From: CAXBCP01 sp963974055
GTDB taxonomy: Bacteria; Pseudomonadota; Alphaproteobacteria; MPNO01; UBA830
NCBI GenBank assembly: GCA_963974055.1
Contig: CAXBCP010000007.1
Location: 62,001 to 126,000, forward strand
Direction: 5' to 3'
Length of the DNA: 64,000 bases
Positions 50,668 through 61,789 of the stretch are shown one piece after another. Under the pieces are notes generated by a model. The model made no database searches, had not been told where the DNA came from, and saw only the letters and a program-made list of their open reading frames with translations. The translations under genes were made by a program, and so were the position numbers. Numbering within the stretch: position 1 is the first letter of the stretch; each line of letters starts with the position of its first letter.

Positions 50668-52004
50668 GCGGAGCCGCGGCTGGCGCTCTTACACCGGATG
50701 AATTTGCTGATCTGATGGCCGCTGCCGGACCGTTTCCGGCGCAGCCGCGTATTGCCGTGGGCCTCTCGGGCGGCCCCGACAGCATGGTTCTGACGGCGCT
50801 TGCCCGGGACTGGGCGGCAGAACGTCAGGGCATGCTGACGGCGCTCACCGTCGATCATGGCCTGCGCCGGGAATCCGCTGCGGAAGCGCAAACGGTCGCC
50901 GCCTGGTGCGCCGACGCGGAAATCGCCCACGAAATTCTCGCCTGGCAGGGCGAAAAACCGGCAAACGGCATCCAGGCGGCGGCGCGGGATGCCCGCTATC
51001 GCCTGCTGGCCGACTGGTGCGGGCGCAACGGTTGCACCGAATTGCTGGTCGGTCATACGCAGAACGATCAGGCCGAAACCTTCCTGCTGCGGATGAACCG
51101 GGGCAGCGGCATTGCCGGTCTGGCGGCGATGCCGCTGGTGTCGTTCCGGGACGGTTTGCGCCTGGTGCGCCCGTTGCTGACGGTATCCCGCGCCAGGGTC
51201 GGCGTGACGGCGACAGAACTGGCGCTGGCGCCGGTGACCGATCCCGGCAATGCCGACCGGCGTTATGCCCGCGTCCGCTTCCGCCGGACCGTAGCCGAGC
51301 TCGGGGATCAGGGGATTTCCGTCGCCACGATCGCGGGCGCGGCGCGGATATTCGGTGATCTCCGCGCGAAGCGGGAGACGGCGATCGAGGCGCTGGCGAA
51401 GGAAATTGTGACCGTTCATCCGCAGGGTTACGCCGAAATCGACCGGTCGGCGCTGGGGTCGGCGGATCCCGATATTGCGCGTGGCCTGATTTCGACCCTG
51501 ATTCTCGCGATAGGCGGACAGGATTACCCGCCGCGGCGCGAACGGCTGGACCGCCTTATGGGTCATGTGCTGGGGGCGGCCGTCTTTCGACCGCGCACCC
51601 TGGGCAATTGCGTCCTCGGCCTTCGGCAGGGCGTCATCGTCGTGCGGCGGGAATATCGGACGATCCGCCATGTGTTGCCGGTCATTGCCGGTAAACGGAC
51701 GGTCTGGGACGGGCGTTTCCGGATCGTTTTTGGTAAAAATGCCGGTCCGGCGGGCCGCGATCGGGAGCTTCGCGCTCTTGGCGAAGCCGGTTGGCAGGCC
51801 ATTGCACCGGCCCTGAATCGCGCGGAATTTCAAGGGATTCCGGGACCCGTGCGCTATGCCCTGCCGGCCGTCTGGGACGGCGGGCAGGTGGTCGAAGTGC
51901 CGCACCTGGAATACCGGGCAAAACAAAACGTTGAAAATGTCGTCGAAATTGCGCAATTTCGCCGCCAGTCGGTGCTCTCGGCGCGACCGTTTTGGGTTGC
52001 TTAA
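50658..52004 (+). CDS. tilS: tRNA(Ile) lysidine synthetase
   Basis: A 448-residue N-type ATP pyrophosphatase that converts C34 of tRNA-Ile(CAU) to lysidine. The P-loop is GLSGGPDSM (about 35-43), followed by TVDHGLR, QAAARDARYRLL, LVGHTQNDQAETFLLR and RPLL. The C-terminal half is more variable, as usual. The start is GTG 50658, overlapping the end of cpoB. It is followed by ftsH after 100 bases, the common tilS-ftsH order. Confidence 0.94.
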   Translation: MPLSGAAAGALTPDEFADLMAAAGPFPAQPRIAVGLSGGPDSMVLTALARDWAAERQGMLTALTVDHGLRRESAAEAQTVAAWCADAEIAHEILAWQGEKPANGIQAAARDARYRLLADWCGRNGCTELLVGHTQNDQAETFLLRMNRGSGIAGLAAMPLVSFRDGLRLVRPLLTVSRARVGVTATELALAPVTDPGNADRRYARVRFRRTVAELGDQGISVATIAGAARIFGDLRAKRETAIEALAKEIVTVHPQGYAEIDRSALGSADPDIARGLISTLILAIGGQDYPPRRERLDRLMGHVLGAAVFRPRTLGNCVLGLRQGVIVVRREYRTIRHVLPVIAGKRTVWDGRFRIVFGKNAGPAGRDRELRALGEAGWQAIAPALNRAEFQGIPGPVRYALPAVWDGGQVVEVPHLEYRAKQNVENVVEIAQFRRQSVLSARPFWVA

Positions 52005-52104
52005 CCGTTCAGGCGCATTATCTAATGCATAACGGTAGTTGGGACGTACACAGGACATTGCCCATGTCGGGCCAATGTCCGCCGCCTTTCGGGAAGCAGG
52101 ACCA

Positions 52105-54042
<1,938 letters not shown>

Positions 54043-54070
54043 AACCGGCCGCAATCGTAGTTTCGTATCC

Positions 54071-55168
54071 ATGACAATCACGTCCAGCGACCCCGGCTCC
54101 GACCGGGGTCGCTTGCATTCCGGCGCGGGTTCCCCCGCATTCAATCCAACAGGCCTGCTGACGGGCAGTGCCGCCGAACGTGCCGTCGGGGCCGGTGACG
54201 CACAGTATCTTGCCGGCGGCCCGGTCGCGTTTTCTTTTGTCGAGACGCTTTCGCCGGCGTCCGGTGGGGTGGAGAGCAGCCTGGCGCCGGTGAGCGCACT
54301 GTCCGGACGGCTGGCGGCGCTCGCCGCCCCGCGGCCTGCGTTTGCCGGGATCGACCTGTCGCGGCCCGGGCTGATGGGGGTGGTCAATGTCACCCCGGAC
54401 AGCTTTTCGGATGGCGGCGATTTCTTCGACCGCAACCGGGCGATCGACCAGGCGCTCAGGCTGGCCGCGGATGGGGCGGCGATTGTCGATATCGGCGGCG
54501 AGTCCACGCGGCCCGGGGCCGATCCCATGACTGTTACCGATGAAATATCGCGGGTCATCCCGGTGGTCGAAGCCGCGGTTGCGGCGGGAATCGCGGTTTC
54601 CGTCGATACCCGACGGAGCGAAGTCATGACGGCCGCAATAGAGGCGGGCGCTGCCATCGTCAACGATATCACGGCGCTGACGGGCGATTCCGCGTCGCTC
54701 GAAACCGTTGCCGCCTCCGGCGCGTCGGTGGTGCTGATGCATATGCAGGGAACGCCGGAAACCATGCAGCGGGCGCCGGCCTATGCCCTGGCATCGCACG
54801 ATGTTTTCCGCTGGCTGGACGCGCGCGTGGCGGCCTGTGTGGCGGCGGGCATTCCGCGCGCCCGGATCGCCGTCGATCCCGGAATCGGGTTCGGCAAGAC
54901 CGATCTTCACAATATGGATATTCTGGACCGCGCCGGGCTGTTTCACAGCACCGGGTGCGCCGTTGTTTTCGGCGTGTCGCGCAAGAGCTTTATCGGGCGA
55001 ATTGCGGGCGTAGACGATCCCAAAGACCGGCTTCCCGGCACGATTGCCGCCACCATCATGGCGCTCGACCGGGGCGTTCAGATACACCGGGTTCACGATG
55101 TCGCGGCGCTGCGCCAGGCGGTTTCCGTCTGGATGGCGCGGAACGCTGAATCCGGGGAGAATTCGTGA
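54071..55168 (+). CDS. folP: Dihydropteroate synthase with N-terminal extension
   Basis: A 365-residue folate enzyme condensing pABA with pterin pyrophosphate, target of sulfonamides. Core motifs: GVVNVTPDSFSDGGDFF, DIGGESTRPGAD, VSVDTRRSEV, NDITAL, VDPGIGFGKT and GVSRKSFIG. The catalytic core begins at about residue 96, so the protein carries roughly 70-90 residues of extra N-terminus (Ser/Gly-rich, then a hydrophobic stretch) compared with the usual 270-280. ATG 54071 is the first good start; shorter starts inside the extension cannot be ruled out. Lies 28 bases after ftsH. Confidence 0.93.
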   Translation: MTITSSDPGSDRGRLHSGAGSPAFNPTGLLTGSAAERAVGAGDAQYLAGGPVAFSFVETLSPASGGVESSLAPVSALSGRLAALAAPRPAFAGIDLSRPGLMGVVNVTPDSFSDGGDFFDRNRAIDQALRLAADGAAIVDIGGESTRPGADPMTVTDEISRVIPVVEAAVAAGIAVSVDTRRSEVMTAAIEAGAAIVNDITALTGDSASLETVAASGASVVLMHMQGTPETMQRAPAYALASHDVFRWLDARVAACVAAGIPRARIAVDPGIGFGKTDLHNMDILDRAGLFHSTGCAVVFGVSRKSFIGRIAGVDDPKDRLPGTIAATIMALDRGVQIHRVHDVAALRQAVSVWMARNAESGENS

Positions 55169-55268
55169 CAGCGCCGACCGAACGACGGGACGTGAATCCG
55201 GCGGAGTTCCTTGCTATAACGTCGCGTCCCGCTGATGACAAAAGAATATGCGGGCAGGGCAGTATCTA

Positions 55269-56615
55269 ATGGCACGTAAGTATTTCGGCACCGACGGCAT
55301 CCGCGGATCGGCGAATTCGGATCCGATGACGGCGGAAATCGCGCTGCGCGTCGGCATGGCCGCCGGGCGGATATTCACCCGTGGCGCACACCGCCATACG
55401 GTCGTCATCGGCAAGGACACGCGGCTGTCCGGCTATATGCTGGAGCCCGCCCTCGTCGCCGGGTTTACCGCCATGGGCATGGACGTGATCCTGGTCGGCC
55501 CCATGCCGACGCCGGCGGTGGCCATGCTGACCCGGTCGCTGCGGGCGGATATGGGGGTCATGCTCTCGGCCTCCCACAATCCGTACCAGGATAACGGTAT
55601 CAAGCTCTTCGGGCCGGATGGCTACAAGCTGTCCGATGAGGCCGAAGAGGAGATCGAAAACATGATTGAGGCGGAGATGAGTTCCGCCCTGGCCCAGTCG
55701 GAAAATCTCGGCCGCGCGAAGCGGCTGGACGACGCCGAAGGCCGCTATATCGAGTTCGTCAAGAACACCTTCCCGCGCGGCCTGCGCCTCGACGGTTTGA
55801 AGATCGTTGTCGATTGCGCAAACGGCGCCGCCTACAAGGTCGCGCCGACGGCGCTGTGGGAACTCGGCGCCGATGTCGTGACCTACGGCGTCGAGCCCGA
55901 CGGTTTCAACATCAACAAGTATTGCGGCAGTACCGATACCCGCACGATGTGCCGCATGGTGCGCGAACACGGCGCCGATATCGGGATCGCGCTCGACGGC
56001 GATGCCGACCGGGTTCTGGTCGCCGACGAAACCGGCCGGCTGCTGGACGGCGACCAGCTGATGGCGACGGTCGCCGAATCGTGGCACGCGGCAGGCCGTC
56101 TGAGCGGCGGCGGCGTGGTGGCGACGGTGATGTCCAACCTCGGTCTTGAAAAATATATCCAGGGCCTCGGGCTGGATCTCGTCCGCACGCAGGTGGGCGA
56201 CCGCTACGTCGTCGAGCACATGCGGGCAAACGGGTTCAATGTCGGCGGCGAACAGTCCGGCCATATCGTGCTCAGCGACTACACCACGACCGGCGACGGA
56301 CTTGTCGCCGCGATGGAAGTGTTGTCCGCCATGGTGCAGTCCGGCCAGAAACTGAGCCAGGTCGGCCGCAAGTTCGAGCCGCTGCCGCAGGTTCTCGAAA
56401 ACGTGCGTTTTTCCGGCACGCCGCCCCTCGATCATGCGACGGTCGTCGATGCCATCCGCGAAGGCGAAGGGCGGCTCGTCGGTACCGGCCGCCTGCTGAT
56501 CCGCAAGTCCGGGACCGAGCCGTTGATCCGGGTTATGGCCGAGGGCGAGGACCTGACGCTGGTTCAGGGCGTGGTGACGGATATCGTCGCCGCAATCGAG
56601 CAGGTTGCGGGCTGA
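55269..56615 (+). CDS. glmM: Phosphoglucosamine mutase
   Basis: A 448-residue phosphohexomutase making glucosamine 1-phosphate for UDP-GlcNAc and the cell wall. N-terminal RKYFGTDGIRG, phosphoserine loop LSASHNP with Ser102 (the same number as in E. coli), metal loop ALDGDADRV, sugar loop GGEQSGH and phosphate loop RKSGTEPLIRVM are all intact. ATG 55269 is preferred over an ATG 7 codons upstream. Order ftsH-folP-glmM is widely conserved. Confidence 0.97.
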   Translation: MARKYFGTDGIRGSANSDPMTAEIALRVGMAAGRIFTRGAHRHTVVIGKDTRLSGYMLEPALVAGFTAMGMDVILVGPMPTPAVAMLTRSLRADMGVMLSASHNPYQDNGIKLFGPDGYKLSDEAEEEIENMIEAEMSSALAQSENLGRAKRLDDAEGRYIEFVKNTFPRGLRLDGLKIVVDCANGAAYKVAPTALWELGADVVTYGVEPDGFNINKYCGSTDTRTMCRMVREHGADIGIALDGDADRVLVADETGRLLDGDQLMATVAESWHAAGRLSGGGVVATVMSNLGLEKYIQGLGLDLVRTQVGDRYVVEHMRANGFNVGGEQSGHIVLSDYTTTGDGLVAAMEVLSAMVQSGQKLSQVGRKFEPLPQVLENVRFSGTPPLDHATVVDAIREGEGRLVGTGRLLIRKSGTEPLIRVMAEGEDLTLVQGVVTDIVAAIEQVAG

Positions 56616-56622
56616 ACGTTCC

Positions 56623-57429
56623 ATGAAAGGACGTATTCTTATTGTCGCCGGATCGGATTCGGGCGGCGGTGCCGGCATCCAGGCGGACATCAAGTCCGTC
56701 ACCGCGCTTGGCGGTTTCGCCGCAACGGCGATCACTGCGCTGACCGCGCAGAATACCCTCGGCGTACAGGACGTGTTCCCGGTCGATACCGCCTTCATCC
56801 AGATGCAGATGCGCGTCGTGCTGGACGATATCGGTGCGGATTGCCTGAAGACCGGCATGCTCCATGCCCCCGACGTGATCGATGCCGTTTGCGACGTGCT
56901 GGAAAACGAGGCCGCGGGGATTCCCGTGGTGGTCGATCCGGTCATGGTTGCCAAGGGCGGCGCGGCGCTGCTCGGGTCGGACGCGGTCGGCACCCTGCGC
57001 GACCGGCTGCTGCCCCTGGCGCGGGTGATTACTCCCAATATTCCCGAAGCGGAAACCCTGCTCGGGATGGCCATCGCGACGATCGACGACATGAAGTCGG
57101 CGGCGGAAAAGCTGAAAGCGATGGGGGCGTCCGCCGTGCTGGTCAAAGGCGGGCATATGGAGGGCAACGACCTGACCGATGTCCTGCTCGATGACGACGG
57201 ATTCCATTTATTCGGGACCCGCCGGGTCGACACTGCCCATACCCACGGTACCGGCTGCACGCTGGCGTCGTCCATCGCCACCGGGATTGCGCAGGGCATG
57301 ACCCTGCCCGAAGCGGTCGGTCGGGCGCAGGCCTATGTGGTGGCGGCGATACAGGACGCGCCCGGCTTCGGCAGCGGGCACGGCCCCATCGATCACGGCC
57401 ACACGGTGCGGCCGTTCGACGGAAAGTAA
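56623..57429 (+). CDS. thiD: Hydroxymethylpyrimidine (phosphate) kinase
   Basis: A 268-residue ribokinase-like enzyme that phosphorylates HMP and HMP-P for thiamine. N-terminal IVAGSDSGGGAGIQADIK, QNTLGVQDVFPV, KTGML, VVDPVMVAKGG, and the catalytic anion hole HGTGCTLASSIA with its Asp-free variant 'TAHTHGTGC'. It supplies the pyrimidine that ThiE (36203-36841) joins. No TPP riboswitch was recognised upstream; it follows glmM by 7 bases. Confidence 0.95.
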   Translation: MKGRILIVAGSDSGGGAGIQADIKSVTALGGFAATAITALTAQNTLGVQDVFPVDTAFIQMQMRVVLDDIGADCLKTGMLHAPDVIDAVCDVLENEAAGIPVVVDPVMVAKGGAALLGSDAVGTLRDRLLPLARVITPNIPEAETLLGMAIATIDDMKSAAEKLKAMGASAVLVKGGHMEGNDLTDVLLDDDGFHLFGTRRVDTAHTHGTGCTLASSIATGIAQGMTLPEAVGRAQAYVVAAIQDAPGFGSGHGPIDHGHTVRPFDGK

Positions 57430-57433
57430 CGCC

Positions 57434-58216
57434 GTGGAACTGCCGATATTCCAGATCGATGCCTTTGCGGATGCCGTGTTCGGCGGCAACCCGGCGGCGG
57501 TCTGTCCCCTCGATAGATGGCTCGATACCGGCGTCATGCAGGCCATCGCGGCCGAGAACAATCTGGCGGAAACCGCATTTTTCGTAGGAACGGACGGCAG
57601 CTACGATCTGCGCTGGTTCACGCCCACGGTGGAGGTCGATCTTTGCGGCCATGCCACCCTGGCCAGCGCCTTTGCGATTTTCGAACGCCTTGCGCCGCAA
57701 ACCGATCGTATCCGGTTCCGCACCCGCAGCGGCGACCTGGAGGTGACGCGCCGGGACGACGGGATGATCTTCCTCGATTTCCCGGCCTATCCGGGTCCCG
57801 CGGTGGACTGCCCGGACGCCCTGTCGCGCGGACTCGACGCCGATCCGGTAACGGTGATCGAGGGGCCGAACTACATGGCGGTCTTCGGAGCGGAGGCCGA
57901 TATCGCCGCGATGGCGCCGGATATGGATACAATTGCGTTGCTGCATCCACGCGGCGTGATCGCGACCGCGCGCGGCGAGTCCTGCGATTTCGTTTCCCGC
58001 TATTTCGGACCGTCCTTCGGCGTGCCGGAAGATTCCGTCACCGGGTCCGCCCACTGCATGCTGACGCCCTACTGGGCGCGGCGTCTCGGCCGCGACCGGC
58101 TCGACGCCCGCCAGATTTCTGAACGCGGCGGCCGCCTGGTCTGCGAAGACCGCGGCGACCGGGTCGGGATCGGCGGCAGGGCGGTGCTGTATCTCGAAGG
58201 AACGATCACGGTCTAG
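57434..58216 (+). CDS. PhzF-family isomerase/epimerase
   Basis: A 260-residue PhzF/DapF-fold protein. N-terminal FQIDAFADAVFGGNPAAVCPL, the catalytic glutamate in ENNLAETAFF, CGHATLASA and the C-terminal FGVPEDSVTGSAHCML are diagnostic. Without phenazine genes nearby, it is one of the many PhzF relatives of unknown substrate. Starts with GTG 57434, 4 bases after thiD; likely the last gene of the folP-glmM-thiD run. Confidence 0.9.
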   Translation: MELPIFQIDAFADAVFGGNPAAVCPLDRWLDTGVMQAIAAENNLAETAFFVGTDGSYDLRWFTPTVEVDLCGHATLASAFAIFERLAPQTDRIRFRTRSGDLEVTRRDDGMIFLDFPAYPGPAVDCPDALSRGLDADPVTVIEGPNYMAVFGAEADIAAMAPDMDTIALLHPRGVIATARGESCDFVSRYFGPSFGVPEDSVTGSAHCMLTPYWARRLGRDRLDARQISERGGRLVCEDRGDRVGIGGRAVLYLEGTITV

Positions 58217-58236
58217 GCGGTCCCGGGACCGCGCGA

Positions 58237-59337
58237 TTACTCCGGGTCCAGAGGCGTCTTGAATTCCATGTTCTCGACAATGATTCCTGCCGGCCGCTGG
58301 CCCGGCTTCAGGCCGACATAGCGTTCCAGGATGGCATCGGTCAGGGGGCGGCCGCCCGGCGTCGCGAGCCAGAGACGCAGCAGGTGCCGCTTGCGGTCTT
58401 CCTCCGGCCAGTCCTGATATTCCGTGCGGCTGTGCACGACCACATGGTTATGCAGGAACTGGATATCGCCCGGCCGGAAATCCGTCTCGTGTTTCAGTTC
58501 TTCGGCAAGGATATCCATCATCTCCAGCGCCTCGATCTGGGCCGGGGTGAACCGGGGCAGTGCGTCGAAACGCTGGGTCGCCCGGATATAGTAATTATGC
58601 CAGCTGCACGAAAAATATCCCTCGGCGAAACAGAAAACCGGCAGTTCGAACCACGGATCCTTTCCCGGCGGAATTTCATTGCGGCGGTCGCGGTACCACG
58701 GCTTGGTCAGTTCGGCGACAAGGTCGGGCCGCCGGCGCAGCATTTCGTTGTAGATCGCGACCGAACTGGCGACCGAGCTCAGGCCGCCCTGCTTCGCGGG
58801 CCGGAGGCAGAGCAGCCCCACCACGTCGCAGGAATCGGAATGATAGTTGAGATAGGCGCTTGTGTTGTAGGCGCGGGACGACGGATCGGCGCGCGACGAC
58901 CCGGTGAGATCGTAGACATGGCCCAGAAGATGGCCGTTCTTGTTCTGCGATACCGGGCGGCCGACACGCAACCCGATGCCCCAGTAGGCGGCGGCGGATT
59001 CGGCGATATCGTAGCGGTGGACCGGGATGCCGCGCAGAAGACCGATGCCGAGCCCGTCAATGACCTGGTCTTTCAGCCGGGCCAGCCTCACATCCAGCGT
59101 CGGCAGCGGAAAATCCGCCAGCGTGATGTCCTTGATATCCAGCCCGCGGTCGCGAATGCCGGCGACGGCGGCATCGATTTCCGCAATTTCGGTATCGGTA
59201 AGGTCGATCCGCCAGTGCGGGTTCCGCTCCAGCTCTTCGCCCGTCCAGTCGGCCGGGTCGACGATCGGCTGCATGGGTTTGGCGGGCAGCCGGGCGGGGC
59301 GTGCGGCGTCGATCGTAACGGATGTCTGGTTCGGCAT
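58237..59337 (-). CDS. TauD/TfdA-family 2-oxoglutarate/Fe(II) dioxygenase
   Basis: A 366-residue non-haem iron oxygenase. The facial triad is HSD (His166, Asp168) with distal His302 in VVVHSR; the 2-oxoglutarate Arg lies in KRHLLRLWLA. An N-terminal 90-residue helical part precedes the barrel, as in the larger TfdA relatives. ATG 59337 has GAGGAA 9 bases upstream; an ATG 12 codons earlier is less likely. Substrates of the family range from taurine to herbicides and carnitine precursors. It stands alone. Confidence 0.88.
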   Translation of the reverse strand: MPNQTSVTIDAARPARLPAKPMQPIVDPADWTGEELERNPHWRIDLTDTEIAEIDAAVAGIRDRGLDIKDITLADFPLPTLDVRLARLKDQVIDGLGIGLLRGIPVHRYDIAESAAAYWGIGLRVGRPVSQNKNGHLLGHVYDLTGSSRADPSSRAYNTSAYLNYHSDSCDVVGLLCLRPAKQGGLSSVASSVAIYNEMLRRRPDLVAELTKPWYRDRRNEIPPGKDPWFELPVFCFAEGYFSCSWHNYYIRATQRFDALPRFTPAQIEALEMMDILAEELKHETDFRPGDIQFLHNHVVVHSRTEYQDWPEEDRKRHLLRLWLATPGGRPLTDAILERYVGLKPGQRPAGIIVENMEFKTPLDPE

Positions 59338-59498
59338 GGATTGCGGTTCCTCTATGCGGCTGTTTGTCGCCATTGGAAGAATGCTAACCGGTATCTCCGG
59401 TCCGCATCAATGTATCGCTGTGCATGGCATCGGCGCGTCGCCGCATGTCTGGGGTGTCGGCGGGGTGGTGCCGGCCGGGTTTGCCGCGGGGCGTAACG

Positions 59499-59999
59499 TC
59501 AGTCCATATCGCCCGGCTTTGGGCCGAACACGCGTTCGCGGTCTTCTTCCGAGATCATGCCCATCAGCACCTTTCGGTACCCGTCGACCGCCTCGGCGCC
59601 GGCGGCGCGATAGGCGTCGGCGAAGCGGCGGCGCTGGGATTCCGACAGCCGGCGTTCCAGCGCCACGCCCTTCGGCGTCAGCTCCAGAAGCCGCTGGCGG
59701 CGGTCGTGGGGGCCTTCGTGCTGGACGATGAATTCTTCCCGGACAAGCTGTCCCAGGACCCGCGACAGGCTCTGCTTTGTGATCTTCAGGATGGCCAGCA
59801 GGTCGGAGACGTTGATGCGCGGGTTTCCGCCGACGAAGTGGATCACCCGGTGATGGGCGCGACCGAAACCGTACTCCGCCAGGATGGCGTCGGGCTCCGC
59901 CGTGAAGTCCCGATAGGCGAAATAGAGCAGCTCTATTCCCTGGCGGAGATCCTCTTCGCGGAGAAACAGCGGATTGAACGAGGATTTTATGTCAGTCAT
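59499..59999 (-). CDS. MarR-family transcriptional regulator
   Basis: A 166-residue winged-helix repressor. The HTH is RINVSDLLAILKITKQSLSRVLGQLVREEFI and the wing is DRRQRLLELT. The N-terminal part (EEDLRQGIELLYFAYRDFTAEPDAIL) and the C-terminal helices form the dimer. Starts ATG 59999, which lies inside a perfect inverted repeat (59988-60008), a likely self-operator. Divergent from the branched-chain aminotransferase gene across 87 bases, which it may control. Confidence 0.9.
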   Translation of the reverse strand: MTDIKSSFNPLFLREEDLRQGIELLYFAYRDFTAEPDAILAEYGFGRAHHRVIHFVGGNPRINVSDLLAILKITKQSLSRVLGQLVREEFIVQHEGPHDRRQRLLELTPKGVALERRLSESQRRRFADAYRAAGAEAVDGYRKVLMGMISEEDRERVFGPKPGDMD

Positions 60000-60008
60000 A
60001 TTGACATA
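59988..60008. promoter_or_regulatory. Candidate MarR operator, inverted repeat over the regulator's start codon
   Basis: TATGTCA-7 bases-TGACATA is a perfect 7-bp inverted repeat with a 14-base centre-to-centre spacing. It covers the MarR start codon and lies in the short gap to ilvE. Confidence 0.55.
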
Positions 60009-60086
60009 TATGCCTCTGAATGTTACCAACCGCAACCCTCAATGGTAACAATATGTCTTCAGGACGAGCTGCGGAGTAACAAAGCC

Positions 60087-60974
60087 ATGATGAACTTCGA
60101 CGATCAGGACGGCAACGTCTGGTATAACGGCAAACTGATCCCGTGGCGGGACTCCAAGCTCCACGTGCTGTCGCACGGCCTGCACTACGCAAGCTGCGTG
60201 TTCGAAGGCGAACGCGTCTATAACGGCGAAATCTTCAAGCTGCGCGAACACACCCAGCGTCTGATCGATTCCGGCAAGGAGCTCGGCTTCACCATCCCCT
60301 ATTCGCTGGAAGAGCTGGAACAGGCAACGCGCGACACCGTTGCGTCCCAGGGCTTTGCCGATGCCTATGTGCGCCCGGTGGCGTGGCGCGGCAGCGAAAT
60401 GATGGGCGTGTCGGCGCAGCAGACCAAGATCAACGTCGCGATCGCGGTGTGGGAATGGCCGTCCTATTTCTCGCCCGAAGCGCGTCTGCGCGGCATTCGC
60501 CTGACGACGTCGAAATGGCGCCGCCCGGCGCCCGATACGGCGCCCGTGCATGCCAAGGCGGCGGGACTGTACATGATCTGCACGCTCAGCAAGCATGCCG
60601 CCGAAGCGGCGGGTTACGACGATGCGCTGATGCTCGACTATCGCGGTCAGGTCGCGGAATCTACCGGCGCCAACATCTTCCTGATCCAGGACGGCAAAAT
60701 CCACACCCCGACGCCGGATTGCTTCCTCGACGGCATTACCCGCCAGACGGTGATCGGCCTCGCGGAAAAACACAATATCGAGGTCATCGAACGGGTCATC
60801 ATGCCCGAGGAATTCGCGGATACGGACGAGGTTTTCGTCACCGGGACGGCGGCAGAGGTCACGCCCGTCAGCGAAATCGACGAATACCGCTTCACCCCGG
60901 GCCAGATCACCCGGACACTGCTGGAAGATTACGACAGCCTGGTCCGCGGCGCGCGCAACGAAGCCGCGGCGTAA
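60087..60974 (+). CDS. ilvE: Branched-chain amino acid aminotransferase
   Basis: A 295-residue fold-type IV PLP transaminase for Leu, Ile and Val. Features: WYNGKLIPWRDSKLHVLSHGLHYASCVFEGERVY, the PLP lysine in PVHAKAAGLY, VAESTGANIFLI and FVTGTAAEVTPV. ATG 60087 (or 60090). Regulation by the divergent MarR protein is suggested by position. Confidence 0.95.
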   Translation: MMNFDDQDGNVWYNGKLIPWRDSKLHVLSHGLHYASCVFEGERVYNGEIFKLREHTQRLIDSGKELGFTIPYSLEELEQATRDTVASQGFADAYVRPVAWRGSEMMGVSAQQTKINVAIAVWEWPSYFSPEARLRGIRLTTSKWRRPAPDTAPVHAKAAGLYMICTLSKHAAEAAGYDDALMLDYRGQVAESTGANIFLIQDGKIHTPTPDCFLDGITRQTVIGLAEKHNIEVIERVIMPEEFADTDEVFVTGTAAEVTPVSEIDEYRFTPGQITRTLLEDYDSLVRGARNEAAA

Positions 60975-61035
60975 AGACAGGGCGTTCCGGGCGCTGCATG
61001 GCGCATTCCGGCTTTCCGGTATTGAATTTTCTGCG

Positions 61036-61056
61036 CCCCCGGCCCTGTGCCGGGGG
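61036..61056. terminator. GC-rich hairpin between ilvE and moaE
   Basis: CCCCCGG/CCGGGGG with a 7-base loop in the 96-base gap between the converging genes. It lacks a T-run, so terminator function is uncertain. Confidence 0.45.
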
Positions 61057-61070
61057 TCTGCCGTTCCACC

Positions 61071-61532
61071 TCAGCTGTCGGTCACCCGCACCCAGCGGTC
61101 GGCGGCGACGGTATCCTCTTCGCGGGACTCGACCCATTTTGCGCCGGATTCGCGGTCTTCGAGTTTCCAGAACGGGGCCTTGGTCTTCAGCCAGTCGATC
61201 AGGAACTGGCAGCTTTCGAGCGATGCTTCCCGGTGTTCGGACGCCGTGACGACCAGCACGATCCGGTCGCCGGGCTGCAATTCGCCGTAGCGGTGGATTA
61301 TCAGCACGTCCTGCAACTGCCAGCGTTCGCGGGCGTCCGCTTCGAGCCGCTCCAGCTGTTTCTCGGTCATGCCCGGATAATGTTCGAGCGTCATGGAGCT
61401 GATTTTCTCGTCGCCCGCGTAATCGCGGACAAGCCCGACGAAGCTGGCAAGCCCGCCGATTTCGGTATTGCCGTCGGTCATGCGGCTGATTTCGGCGCCG
61501 ATATCGAAATCCTCGGTCTGAACCCGGATCAT
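61071..61532 (-). CDS. moaE: Molybdopterin synthase large subunit MoaE
   Basis: A 153-residue catalytic subunit. SFVGLVRDYA-type strand with Arg, LEHYPGMTEKQLE, IIHRYGELQPGDRIVLVVTASEHREAS and the catalytic Lys in WLKTKAPFWKLE are diagnostic. ATG 61532 is 5 bases after moaD. Last gene of the minus-strand molybdenum cofactor cluster. Confidence 0.97.
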   Translation of the reverse strand: MIRVQTEDFDIGAEISRMTDGNTEIGGLASFVGLVRDYAGDEKISSMTLEHYPGMTEKQLERLEADARERWQLQDVLIIHRYGELQPGDRIVLVVTASEHREASLESCQFLIDWLKTKAPFWKLEDRESGAKWVESREEDTVAADRWVRVTDS

Positions 61533-61537
61533 GCTGC

Positions 61538-61789
61538 TCAGCCTCCCGTCATCGGGGGGAAAAGGGCGACTTCGTCGGAGTCGGTAATGGCGGCATCGAG
61601 CGGCGCGATCTCCTGGTTGACCGCGACGCGCAGCGCCGACGAATCCTCCAGCGCGCTGGCATAGCCGCCGCCTCTGGCCTTCAGCCAGTCGATCAGGCCG
61701 GCGACGCTGTCGACCTCCGGCGGGGGGGAAAGCTCTTCTTTTCCGGTGCCGATCCGCGACCGCACCCATCCGAAATATAGTACCTGCAT
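61538..61789 (-). CDS. moaD: Molybdopterin synthase sulfur carrier MoaD
   Basis: An 83-residue ubiquitin-fold protein ending in the Gly-Gly tail (PPMTGG) that carries the thiocarboxylate. N-terminus VLYFGWVRSRIG is typical. Its start codon overlaps the moeA stop by one base (TAATG), so it is translationally coupled. Confidence 0.96.
   Translation of the reverse strand: MQVLYFGWVRSRIGTGKEELSPPPEVDSVAGLIDWLKARGGGYASALEDSSALRVAVNQEIAPLDAAITDSDEVALFPPMTGG

Noticed and set aside
56616..56622. TPP riboswitch before thiD or thiE
   Set aside because: Only 7 bases separate glmM and thiD and 45 bases separate the aldolase gene and thiE; no room for and no sequence match to a THI box.
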